This document shows, one piece after another, positions 38,401 to 45,700 of a DNA stretch of 64,000 nucleotides. Position numbers and translations under genes: made by a program. The notes below the pieces were generated by a model that worked only from the letters and a program-made list of their open reading frames with translations, was not told the DNA's origin and did no database searches. Origin of the DNA: Acestrorhynchus altus (lineage: Eukaryota > Chordata > Actinopteri > Characiformes > Acestrorhynchidae). The stretch is taken from NCBI GenBank assembly GCA_034509495.1, contig CM067507.1:8703320-8767319 (forward strand), written 5' to 3'. Each line of letters opens with the position of its first letter. Position 1 is the first letter of the stretch.

Positions 38401-41400
38401 TAAGCTCACCTGGCAAAATAAATTAACAAACCTGTCAGAGATTGGTACCAGTTATTTTAAAATTTAAAATATTTTATTTTTAAAACTTAGACTACAAAAG
38501 TTTTGGAATACCCAATATGGGTTCTGAATTCTCTGACCGGTAGTGTACATATATTATGCAGCGGCATGTTGTTAATCAAGAGATCAAATCACAGCAAAAT
38601 GACTGTCAATTGTGTGAGGACTTTGATTAAGGCTTGTTGTGGAAAATCTCTAAGAACTGTGAACTGTTGACCAGCAAACATTTATTGAATCTGCTGGTGT
38701 CTCTGGGATGCAGGATCCTCCAGAGGCTGGCAGACATATTGTACTTAAAACTGTACTTCAGCCATCCCAACCACAGCTCACAAAGAGATACGTGTGCAAT
38801 GGGCTCAGAAATACCAATAAATGTCAGGCTACACTGGTTGGTCCATTATGGATTGAGTTCTGCATGGGTGATGAATGGCCAGTCTGTTCCAAGAAAAGTG
38901 TGGTGTCAGCAAGAAGGTAGCAAATTGATGATTTAGGCTGGAATATTGGGAAGCTGATGGTCTCTGATGGTTAAAATGACCTCTGTAAGATATGTGGAGT
39001 TCCTAATTGATCATTTCTGTGTTATAAAAAGAAAAACCATGCCTAATGAATTGTAGAACCTTATAATTCCAAGGGGACGACTTGACTATTCATGTATTAA
39101 TATGTAAATGTATTGATAAACATCGATCTGTACATTTTAGTCTTGGTTTTGAGTCCATTCTGACACTTTTCAAACTGCAGCTGCAGTACAGCTGTACTGT
39201 ACTGATGCTGCTGCTGGAAACTTAATTTCCCTGAAGGAACCGTCCCAAGGGATCAATACATTTCTATCTAATCTAATCTCTAATCTGATCCAATAATCTG
39301 GAACACTGTATTTTGTGTTCTTTTTAAAATATCAATAATGGCATTGTCCTTAACAGCTGTTCATGTCCTTAACAATCTGAACATGAATGTCCTTCATACC
39401 TGTAAAAAAGCTTTTTTTCTATGAAAAATGTCATTAAGAAATTGATTTGGGCTGGGTTTTATCTTAGCACAAAGATCTAATGGTTGAGTAAAGATTACAT
39501 AGCTAACATACTGACCAGAAAGGCAAATCTCATATAACACCAAAAGACATGCAGGATGATTTAGCAGACACAGGAATGGTGATTTATTGCTCTGCAGTGC
39601 AGTGTTACTTGCACAAACATAATTTGCACAAAAAACATCAGAAAGAAACCTTATCTGAAACACCAGACATATCAACATACAGAAGAATATCTTGATAAGC
39701 CAGAGGCATTTTGTTGAGGACTGATTAAATAAAAATTGATTTTTTTTCCATGGCTATAATCACCAAAGGTGTATTTGGAGAACATTTGAAACCTTTGTCA
39801 AGTGTCAATCATATGGATCTTTGCTTTGGGCTTGAGTGTCAGCCTATAGCACATTGCAAAAATGCAAATTCTGGAATCAAATGTAGCTCAGTCAGTCAAG
39901 AAATGGAAGCTGCAAAGAGACAGGCTTCTACAAAGGACAATGATCCAAAACATATTTCAGAACTAGAATCATTTTGCACGGAATATGGTGTAAAAAACGT
40001 TAAACAAGAACAAAAATTGTTGCAAGCGTTGATATACTCCCCTGGGAGTGTTACTAAGGAATCTGGCTAGGACTTTTGACTAGGTAGGTAGACAAGGTCA
40101 AGGTCCTGTCTAATAACTGAAAATGGCTTTATGAAATTATGATAAAAAGCTCCTTCATTTAAGTTATCATCAATCAATATTACTTTAAGGAAAATTAGTG
40201 CAAAGGTAAAATTCAAGGTGGAGCTTACATCTTAATTTGTCCAAAATCTTCCCTCCACATAATGTAGCAAGGGCCATCTTTACAACAAATCCTAAAATCT
40301 TGCCTTGACTGTCCCTGCAAGAGAGAAAAACAATTAAATGTTTTCTTAAAGAGAAATATTAAGTGAATGTGACAATCATTCTTCTATTTGAAACAATAGA
40401 AATTTTTGAATTCACCCCTAGTGTAGAAATTTACATACTTTCATAACAGACATAAATGTGATGGCAAGATTGGGTTTTCCATTTCTTTTTAAACAAATCT
40501 TTTTTATTTGTATGGCAGAATGAACATGCAATATATATCTTTATTAGGGAAAACAATTAAGGTCAATACAGGGTCAAAATTGTGCATATAAATGTATTAA
40601 TTCCATGGTACTGAAAGTTCCAAAATCTCTTTTAATTTGCCATGACCAAGGCCTCTCACTTCCTGTTAGTTACCATGAGTGACTACAGCTGGTATCTTCA
40701 ATGAGACCACAAAAAAAATTTACACCATTTGATTGACAAACATAGTACATAGATTGACTGTAGATTTCAAAGTCCGGAATGTTTCTAGGAGCAATTTCTA
40801 AACAACGGCGAGATCCAAGATAATCCAGACAAATATATTTTGTTGCAATGGTGCATAAAACTTATTTAGATGTGTAGTCCTTTAGTCTGAAAGAAGACCC
40901 AAACTGTCACCCTCAGCTGAGAGGAAATTGGTGGGTCAGGACCCACAATGCACAACTGTAACACTGGAACAATGTCTATAGTCATAGACCTAGAAGCTGC
41001 CAAGAATGAAACACCTGCTCCAAAATCAAAACAATCTTGTCTGCTGGACTATTTTGCAACTGACCATATGGACATAGAAAATAAGACTTTTAAAGGAAAG
41101 TTTTATGGTCAGATGACACAAAAATGTTTTGTTGTTTTCAAACCCAAAAACACTGCACCAACTGTTAGACATGGTGGTGGTAGCAACATTTTCATCAAAC
41201 TAACTGTGCTGTCAGCTGGCCATATGTTCCCTTCCCATAGGATGTTGTAACTTGTTATAGGTTATATCCTGCTACAAATTAATATATGAAGATCATGCTA
41301 TAAATGTGTTAATTTATTAATACATTATTATTATTATTATTATTTTTAATACATCTTTAAGGTATTCATTCTATAAATGTATTAATTTGTTTATATTTTA

Positions 41401-42775
41401 TTCATTACCATAATTGTAGTAATGGTGCTAAATTAGCACATTTCATTCATGAGTATAATTTTGAGCATAATGTAACATAAAAAAGCAATATTGTAGGTAA
41501 CTAAACAATACTGACCAGTTTCATTAGAAAGAAAGCAAAATAGGAGACACAGAATTGTATGTAGAGCAGTGTAGAATGGAAATTGTTGAATAGCTATTTA
41601 TTTTTTGCACTACTTTTTCACTTAGTACAACTCACGGGTCATATGCAGCCAGCAAAAAGTTGAGCAATAGTGAGATGGATTGCTCCACGTTGATCTGGTG
41701 TGTGGTGGGCATACGCTTGTTCAGGTGATGAAAGATGGTAGACAATATTGCTTCAAGTTGAGCCACTGTGAATTCAGTGCTGAGGTCCATGGTGTTGATG
41801 CCATTCTCCCTGAATGCTTCTATAACATTCCAGATATCCACCAAATGCACTGTAAGCAGAGAGGTTAGAACCATTATGATATGCATTAGAATGCAATGCT
41901 GATATGTGCATCAGATATAGTCAAGTGAAACCATTGAATATTTAGATCTTTATGACCAAATGTAGAAATATCAGTATTTTATTTATCTTCTTTTAAATAG
42001 TGTCTATGGACACCCTAACAAATCGATGTAGTCTCTGATAGTAGATGCTCTGTAAGTCCTGTGACCTGTATAGTTTTAGGATTATTGGAAATTTCTTTTA
42101 AGTAACTTATGGCTTCCTACTGGGTTGAAAGTGCTAGGACAGCCTGACTTGACCTTGTTGGCAGTTGTCTTAAGCATTTACAACCTTCTTTCTGAAGGCC
42201 TGAGAACACTTTAAATATCTCCATAGCAATACCACTGACTTCCAGAGCAAACCAAACTATATGGCTGAGATTTAAATAAGAAATAAACTCTCCAACAGTG
42301 TTCTAATTATGTGTAGCTGATTTGGTGCAATTTAAATGGAAAATTATCAATGAATTTTATTTAATTTTAGGTATACTAGCTACATGTCTCATTAGTGTTC
42401 AAATGTGCATATTTTTTATGAGAAGCCCTGTAAGAGAACCTTGCATAGCAGTGCAAAAGGGTACAGATAAACTGTGAGCACATGAGTTCTAACATGCCTC
42501 ATTTCATAATATGTGGTGACACTTATTCATACTTACAATTACACCTTTTCTGAACAAATCTTAGCTTGCAGGCTGTTCTGTAAGTGGACAACCTGATGGA
42601 ATCCAACTCCAAGGCACCTGTAAGATAAAAAAATAACATTCTAATGTTGTAGTGTATCAATATGTGTGGTTATGTGTCTTAATGTTATGAACCAGAATAA
42701 GCTTTGCCACTTACGCATCTCCGCAAACAGTTGTTTTCTGTCTGCCATAGTACTACAGCTATGGTCCTCAATCAT
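17380..42775 (-). CDS. dtna: Alpha-dystrobrevin, complete 19-exon coding model
   Basis: Dystrobrevin is a cytoplasmic scaffold of the dystrophin-glycoprotein complex; it binds dystrophin and syntrophins at muscle membranes and synapses. Joining the 19 exons below (2,025 nt including stop) gives 674 residues with every splice phase matching. Order of parts: N-terminal EF-hand-like region (about 1-234), ZZ zinc finger (235-290), syntrophin-binding region with variable segments (291-445), coiled coils H1 and H2 (about 460-545), Ser/Pro-rich segment, C-terminus. The linker SPAKKLSNALSKSLSCASSR is the alpha type rather than the beta type, and adjacency to mapre2 also indicates DTNA. Introns hold several transposons but no coding exon is broken. 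Uncertain points are the C-terminus (ends SKAW then TAA, shorter than the mammalian long isoform) and the exact 5'UTR. Confidence 0.95.
17728..17817 (-). CDS. dtna: dtna exon 18
   Basis: Encodes SSRRNLRNDLLVAADSITST followed by MSSLVKELHS, almost identical to mammalian alpha-dystrobrevin. It is bounded by TTATAG and GTAAAC, with phase 1 in and phase 1 out. Confidence 0.95.
18000..19270. other. dtna intron 17, left part; nothing recognised
   Basis: AT-rich intronic sequence without recognisable coding or repeat features up to the nested transposons at 19.28 kb. Confidence 0.4.
19440..20702. mobile_element. Nested Tc1-like transposon flanked by TA
   Basis: Starts CAGTGCATTGTGAAAGTATT and ends with the imperfect complement (AATACTTTCGCAAGGCACTG), flanked by TA at 19,438-19,439 and 20,703-20,704. 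The interior is antisense to decayed transposase (for example NTIPTVKHGGS-like piece near 19,890). It sits inside the older element whose ends are at 19,280 and 21,190, so it inserted later. Confidence 0.8.
20955..21010 (+). repeat. L2-type LINE 3' tail fragment
   Basis: Contains CTCTGGATCAGGGCGTCTGC followed by TAAATGCCATAAATGTAA, the conserved 3' end of fish L2 LINEs. The same tail in antisense occurs at 55,556-55,620. Confidence 0.75.
21571..21733 (-). CDS. dtna: dtna exon 17, Ser/Pro-rich segment
   Basis: Reads NQGAGSSPRSSPSHTVSSSI, then PMPVSTASGNTTPSQTPQDS and LMGLGGDVQQAFAQ. It aligns with the mammalian segment containing GSPRSSPSHTIS and TPQDSLTGVGGDVQEAFAQ. Acceptor TTTGACAG, donor GTAACT. 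Confidence 0.94.
22315..22335 (-). CDS. dtna: dtna exon 16, 21-nt microexon
   Basis: A seven-residue exon (EQELMQM) bounded by TTGTTCACAG and GTAAGT. Both neighbours are phase 0 at these edges, so it can be included or skipped without a frame change. It corresponds to the EEELKQ region of mammalian DTNA. Confidence 0.88.
22674..23457 (+). mobile_element. 5'-truncated Rex1-type LINE in dtna intron 15
   Basis: Plus-strand frames carry reverse-transcriptase end pieces (LSLSTGSPQGYST; a degraded FADDT motif near 22,795; NSLILNTVTSKELILDYRRN). The 3' end has AATTTCCCTGAAGGAACC and GGGATCAATAAAGTTC followed by (TTCTA)n. It is antisense to dtna. Frames are broken, so the copy is inactive. Confidence 0.78.
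24932..25028 (-). CDS. dtna: dtna exon 15, second coiled coil (H2)
   Basis: Reads RQRKEELEQRMSALQENRRE then LMVQLEQLMLLLK. This is the leucine-heptad helix H2 that pairs with dystrophin or utrophin and is nearly unchanged from mammals. Acceptor TTTCATTAG, donor GTACAC. Confidence 0.96.
25348..25461 (-). CDS. dtna: dtna exon 14, coiled coil
   Basis: Reads EILLEIQRLRQQHDEASQPS, then NDKGQQNPTLLAELRQLR. It contains the end of helix H1, the Pro-containing linker and the start of H2. Acceptor GTTTACAG, donor GTATAA. Confidence 0.96.
25679..25767 (-). CDS. dtna: dtna exon 13, start of coiled coil H1
   Basis: Reads QARAPGDTSLSLDTNRQQRQ then LIAELESKN. QQRQLIAELE-KN is a signature of dystrobrevin helix H1. 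Acceptor CATTGTAG, donor GTAAGG. Confidence 0.96.
25936..26026 (-). CDS. dtna: dtna exon 12
   Basis: Reads LLETCSSYQDDEHYLIARYA then SQLAADEVSA after a Cys split across the junction. It matches the mammalian DEEHRLIARYAARLAAE region. Acceptor TTGGCAG, donor GTAAGA. Confidence 0.94.
26150..26275. repeat. Old interspersed repeat fragment
   Basis: The segment with AATGAGCTGAATCAGGTGTG and GCTAAACTCTGCAAAGC resembles a very common short fish repeat. Boundaries are uncertain and no target duplication was found. Confidence 0.4.
26950..27700 (-). mobile_element. Tc1-like transposon relic in dtna intron 11
   Basis: Minus-strand translation at 27,034-27,250 gives QQYIAPTVKFGGGGIMLRGC and PVKGNLNASAYRDNLDN, transposase core pieces in one frame over about 85 residues. 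Same strand as dtna. Flanking ends are degraded. Confidence 0.62.
29089..29181 (-). CDS. dtna: dtna exon 11
   Basis: Reads VQYSLDIADRLADEHVLIAL then YVNLLQKNRS, matching mammalian IQYSLNVADRLADEHVLIGL and the following YVNML. Acceptor GCTTTCAG, donor GTTAGT. Confidence 0.95.
29554..29625 (-). CDS. dtna: dtna exon 10
   Basis: Reads GANDDVKQRTSLARAAPDLL then KGK with a Gly split at each edge. It aligns with LLARAAPAFLKGKG of mammals. At 72 nt with phase 2 on both sides it is skippable in frame, like mammalian variable-region exons. The acceptor (GTAAATAG) is weak but gives the only consistent phase. Confidence 0.87.
30455..30652 (+). mobile_element. RTE-type LINE 3' tail in dtna intron 9
   Basis: Contains GTGCCGGTCCCAAGCCCGGA and, at the end, GGGAGCAGCCGAAAGAAGAA, the conserved 3' end of fish RTE LINEs. 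Only the last ~200 bases are present. Confidence 0.75.
31852..33443 (+). mobile_element. Full-length Tc1-like transposon, young copy
   Basis: The 1,592-bp element is flanked by TA (31,850-31,851; 33,444-33,445). Its terminal inverted repeats are about 207 bp and differ by only one substitution and one indel in my reading. Each repeat contains an outer and an inner copy of GGAAAATAAGTATTT, the IR/DR arrangement of Sleeping Beauty-like elements. A transposase gene lies between them but is frameshifted twice. Inserted in dtna intron 9 antisense to dtna. Confidence 0.95.
32217..33228 (+). pseudogene. Tc1 transposase with two frameshifts
   Basis: The first frame (32,217-32,486) begins MVKTKELSEDTRNQIVDLHQ and carries the paired-like helix-turn-helix DNA-binding region, with the GAPRKIS hook near residue 62. 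A frame change near 32,450-32,480 leads to the second frame (to 33,060) with the catalytic WSDETK and HDNDPKHTA motifs. A second change near 32,995 leads to a third frame with NPIENLW, which holds the catalytic Glu, and ends at a TGA near 33,226. So all three DDE acids are present but the protein cannot be made as it stands. Confidence 0.9.
33500..34740. other. dtna intron 9, right part
   Basis: AT-rich sequence. The part at about 33,920-34,560 has the feel of an old DNA transposon (scattered direct and inverted short matches with 24,260-24,560), but no terminal repeats or transposase motif could be confirmed. Confidence 0.35.
34750..34830 (-). CDS. dtna: dtna exon 9
   Basis: Reads PPRPPISKDYMLCHSMPSTS then NPYSSK, aligned with mammalian PPRPVTSMNDTLFSHSVPSS. 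Acceptor GTGCTGCAG, donor GTGAGT. It has 81 nt and phase 2 at both edges, hence skippable. A (GA)n-rich tract lies just upstream at 34,877-34,900. Confidence 0.92.
34870..34920. repeat. (GA)n-rich low-complexity tract
   Basis: GAAAGAGAAAGAGAGAGAGA-type sequence near the acceptor of dtna exon 9. On the transcribed strand it reads as a CT-rich tract, which could act as an extended polypyrimidine tract. Confidence 0.85.
35256..35380 (-). CDS. dtna: dtna exon 8, alpha-type linker
   Basis: Reads KSPAKKLSNALSKSLSCASS, then REPLNPMYSDAPEKPLNLAH and F. SLSCASSREPL with KPLNLAH is characteristic of DTNA; DTNB has SLGCVPSREPP with KPLDLAH. Acceptor TCTTCCAG, donor GTATGT. Confidence 0.97.
35500..37000. 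other. dtna intron 7; nothing coding
   Basis: AT-rich intronic sequence. A short piece at about 36,820-37,000 (GGTAGGCAACCCTAGTTCTG and on) resembles a common fish repeat; similar wording occurs near 53,070-53,230. Confidence 0.35.
37075..37241 (-). CDS. dtna: dtna exon 7, ZZ zinc finger
   Basis: Encodes the complete ZZ domain (residues 235-290): VFHPVECSYCHSQSMMGFRY, then RCQQCHNYQLCQECFWKGHA and SGSHSNQHQMKEYTSW. The Cys-x2-Cys pairs CSYC, CQQC and CQEC and the His residues of the cross-brace fold are all present, so zinc binding looks intact. Acceptor CTCCTCCAG, donor GTAAGA. Confidence 0.98.
37820..37925 (-). CDS. dtna: dtna exon 6
   Basis: Reads KQVSLNMFLDAFMSDPPTQC then LVWLPLMHRLANVEN, the end of the EF-hand-like region. 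Acceptor TTTGGTAAAG is poor in pyrimidines near the AG. Donor GTGATG is used to keep the Val codon at the next junction. Confidence 0.95.
38149..38303 (-). CDS. dtna: dtna exon 5, EF-hand-like region
   Basis: Reads IFSQIADPKGIMIYSQFDQF, then LKEVLKLPAIVYEGPSFGYT and EQTTRTCFSQQ after a split Tyr. It matches the mammalian sequence closely. Acceptor TTTTTTCCAG. The donor GTTGGT is atypical but is fixed by phase and by the QQ-K junction in homologues. Confidence 0.95.
38500..39060. mobile_element. Decayed Tc1-like sequence in dtna intron 4
   Basis: At 38,530-38,546 the complement of CACTACCGGTCA appears, the terminal sequence of a common fish Tc1 family (related ends occur at 61,703 and 62,113). 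The following 38,634-38,940 plus-strand frame looks like transposase debris but has no decisive motif. Boundaries uncertain. Confidence 0.4.
39214..39295 (+). repeat. Rex1-type LINE 3' tail fragment
   Basis: AATTTCCCTGAAGGAACC, then GGGATCAATACATTTC and a (TCTAA)n-like tail: the same 3' end as the Rex1 copy at 22,674-23,457, here only about 80 bases. Confidence 0.75.
39740..40130 (+). mobile_element. Tc1-like transposase relic
   Basis: Plus-strand frame 39,750-40,070 contains TKDNDPKHISELESFCTEYG, which resembles the DNDPKH catalytic region of Tc1 transposases. The rest is not recognisable. Confidence 0.45.
40229..40314 (-). CDS. dtna: dtna exon 4
   Basis: Reads DSQGKILGFVVKMALATLCG then GKILDKLR, aligned with mammalian GHGKISVFAVKMALATLCGG. 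Degenerate EF-hand region. Acceptor TCTTGCAG, donor GTAAGC. Confidence 0.95.
40870..41250 (+). mobile_element. Tc1-like transposase relic in dtna intron 3
   Basis: Plus-strand frame 40,948-41,250 contains FKPKNTAPTVRHGGGSNIF, the Tc1 block before the second catalytic Asp. Other parts are decayed. Antisense to dtna. Confidence 0.55.
41636..41849 (-). CDS. dtna: dtna exon 3
   Basis: Reads HLVDIWNVIEAFRENGINTM, then DLSTEFTVAQLEAILSTIFH, HLNKRMPTTHQINVEQSISL and LLNFLLAAYDP. This is the first EF-hand-like segment and is strongly conserved. Acceptor GCTTACAG, donor GTGAGT. Confidence 0.97.
42537..42617 (-). CDS. dtna: dtna exon 2
   Basis: Reads RALELDSIRLSTYRTACKLR then FVQKRCN, matching RIRLSTYRTACKLRFVQKKC of mammals. 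Acceptor TCTTACAG, donor GTAAGT. Confidence 0.97.
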
Positions 42776-42776
42776 T
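42715..42776 (-). CDS. dtna: dtna exon 1 (first coding exon)
   Basis: A splice acceptor (ATTTTTGCAG) directly precedes A-ATG, so the start codon (42,775-42,773) is one base into an internal exon and the 5'UTR must be mostly upstream. It reads MIEDHSCSTMADRKQLFAEM, against mammalian MIEDSGKRGNTMAERRQLFA. Donor GTAAGT. A second in-frame Met at residue 10 (TMADR) could also serve as a start. Confidence 0.95.
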
Positions 42777-43000
42777 CTGCAAAAATAGGCCAAGCCAACA
42801 TTAATAAAGTTAATGAACCCCTGACTACTGGGGGACTATTTTTACTCTATGTTAAAAAAACATCTTGTTTTGACTAAGCGTGCATTGACAGGCCTGTTTT
42901 GTTCTGTCCTGCTGTCTGAACAGAAAGATACAAAAAGGTAACAAGAGAGTGGGAATGCACCTCAGTAGTGTTGCTCAGCAGTGTTACAGGCATAACCTTT

Positions 43001-43019
43001 TTTTTTTTTTTTTTTTTTT
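43001..43019. repeat. Poly-T run
   Basis: About 20 T in a row, visible directly, in the probable 5' intron of dtna. Confidence 0.9.
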
Positions 43020-43357
43020 CTCCACTTTTGTACACTAATCGTACAAATAATATGGAACCTGTCAAAACGCTGTACACAAGCACACTATTCCAGGTCAGGA
43101 TGGAATCCGTATCAAAAACTGTAGGAGGAGTAACTGCTCCAAACAACAGGTGGAAGAAGTGTGATTACCTAATTAAATCATTTTGAGAAAGGAAATATAT
43201 TTTTGATGTAGTTTATATGTATTTGCTTTTAGTAAATTATATTTTTATCCATCACTAAAGCTAAAACCATTTTTCTCACCCAATGCCGACTACTTCTACA
43301 GACACTACAGAAAATTATCACATACAGTAGCTGAAGAAACACACAGACACAATATAC

Positions 43358-43715
43358 AGTTGTGCTCAAAGGTTTACATACCCTCGCAGAATTTTTGCTT
43401 TCTTTTTTCAGAGAATATGAATGATAACACAAAAACTGGCGGCTAGGCGGCGGCATTGCGGGCGGCTCCTTACAATCTCAGTCTCCTGACCTGAATATGA
43501 TTGAGCCACTCTGGGGAGATCTCAAGCGCGCAGTTCATGCAAGACAGGCCAGGAATTTACAGGAATTGGAGGTTTTTTGCCAAGAAGAATGGGCAGCTTT
43601 ACCATCTGAGAAAATAAAGAGCCTCATCCACAACTACCACTAAAGACTTCAAGCTGTCATAGAAGTTAGAGGGGGCAATACATGGTATTAAGAACTGGGG
43701 CATGTAAACTTTTGA
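43358..43715 (+). mobile_element. Internally deleted Tc1-like transposon
   Basis: The left end CAGTTGTGCTCAAAGGTTTA pairs with a right end near 43,695-43,715 (ATGTAAACTTTTGATCAGGG). Between them the plus strand keeps the transposase C-terminal coding segment with a PDLNMIEPLWGDLK-type motif near 43,487-43,530. The N-terminal half is deleted. Confidence 0.65.
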
Positions 43716-43719
43716 TCAG

Positions 43720-45035
43720 GGTCATTTGGATGTTTTTGATAGTCATTATTACACATTATATGTGTAGTGAGGTCATCTCTGTAATAATGCAGACCTCTAT
43801 TAGGAACCATGAGCAAGACTTCCACACAGATAGGCCTGACCACAGTGGGGGAGAGAATGCTGAAGGCATGGCTGACTGCACACTGTCCTATACAATGTAA
43901 TACAGCCCAGATGATCATGTGGTATATTGCTACAGCAACAAAGAACACAACCTGCCCATCCCAAAAGTAGGGGGGTTCGTTTCCTCCCATGCTTTGTGAG
44001 AAGAAATGACTACTATAGTCATGGAGCACAGTGTGTGATGGAGTGCTTCTTACAAGCATGCAGGTCTAAATAACAGTGAGGTGTAAATCTCTGACCAGCA
44101 AATGTTCCACTTCAATAATGATCACAAACAGAGGTATTATTTATGCAGTTGTGCAAAAACAAAAACAAAAAACAGTACATCCTCATATGCATCATTGAAA
44201 TGTATGAAATGAAATGTAAAGGCAAATGACACAGAAAAAAGAAAAGTTAAAATATTTAAAAAAAAATTAAATAGTCTGGAATTTGAATTTATTGTGAATT
44301 CTAATCCACTTTGGTACCCAGATGTTTGGTGATCTGCAAATTGGAGTTATGGGCAGGGGGACAACAAATATATATATATAAAAAACAAATATGGGGGACT
44401 ACCTTCAGCCACAAAATGTATGTTGATGATGAATGAAAAAGTGATGAATGCAAAGATCTGTACATCCCAATAGACTTGAGCACAGAAAAAAAAATATAGG
44501 AATATGGCTTTTTTCAATCAACCTCATGAAGGGCCATCCTGAAGGGTATTTGTTGTGCTATTTTGCTGTTTGATACAAAAGAAAATTCCCAATGTATATA
44601 TTTTATCTTTTGACAATTCAATGTGCAATAAATGTCACAGAAACAATATACGGCAATGTCAGTTTATTCTAAAATCATGCAGCAGTACCTCAAACCTTGT
44701 ACAAAATAAATCACCTGAAATATATTCTACTACGTAGCTATCTAACACTTCAAATAAGTGATGCACACAATGCAGTACAAAGCCATAAGAATATGTCAAA
44801 GCATTTTCATGTAGACTGTTTCCTTATCTTGTATTGTAATTATAAAAAACTGTCACAAAAAGACCCAAATGTGAGCTGTACGTAAGGTGTAAGATTGTAT
44901 AATAATGAAATCCTTCTAGATGATGCCTTTATAGTGCTTAAAACAGTTGTATTCATTATGATGGTAAACTGAACCTAGATCATCTCTATCATAATGAAAA
45001 ACTTACAATGCCCTTTGTATTTCAAACTCAGAGTC
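43720..45035. other. dtna 5' intron; nothing coding recognised
   Basis: AT-rich sequence with A-rich runs and a short TA tract near 44,370. The 43,682-44,060 frames are longer than average but match nothing I recognise. Confidence 0.35.
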
Positions 45036-45043
45036 TGGACGTA

Positions 45044-45700
45044 CAGTGAATCCAGAAATATTCACAGCACTTCACTTTTTGCACATTTTGTTATGTTACA
45101 GCCTTAATCCAAAATGGATTAAATAAACTTTTCCCTCAAAATTCTACACACAATAACTCAATGACAACTGTCTGTTTGAAATCTACAAATTAATACAAAA
45201 ACATTTATTGAAATGACATAAGTAATCCCAGCCTTTGAAGCACCTTTGGCAGCAATTACAGCCTCGTGTCTTTTGAGTGTGGTGCTAGAAGCTTAGCACA
45301 CCTGTTTTTTGTGAAGTACAGCCAACTACTAGGCATCTCCAGAGATATTCAATAGGGTTCAAGTCTGGGCTCTAGCAGGGCAACTAAAGGACAAAAAGTC
45401 CTGAAGCCACTCCTTTGTTAGCTTGGCTGTGTGCTTAGGGTCGTTGTCCTGTTGGAAGATAAAACTCACGCGAACACGAGGAGAACATACAAACTCCACA
45501 CAGAAATGCCCACCCGGGGATCGAACCCAGGTCCTTCTTGCTTCGTGCCGCCCCTTTGTAAACCATGTCCAATCAAATGAATTTATCACAGGTGTACTCC
45601 AATCAAGCATCTAAAGGATGATCAGTGAAAATATGCAGTGTTATGGCAAAGGCTGTGAATACTTATGTATATGTTTTATTTTTAATGAATTTAAGACAAA
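45044..45700 (-). mobile_element. Tc1-like relic carrying an antisense SINE piece
   Basis: Left part (about 45,044-45,465) and right part (about 45,553-45,690) are a Tc1-like element, with antisense FQQDNDPKHTAKLTKEWLQD readable at about 45,400-45,455. The right part matches the element end at 8,300-8,460. Between them, 45,469-45,550, lies an antisense fragment of the SINE family found at 13,762 (GGGATCGAACCCAGGTCCTT is the complement of its B-box region). Confidence 0.7.

Noticed and set aside
43688..44059. 123-residue minus-strand frame as a gene
   Set aside because: Composition looks random, no domain or splice support, and it starts at the edge of a Tc1 relic.
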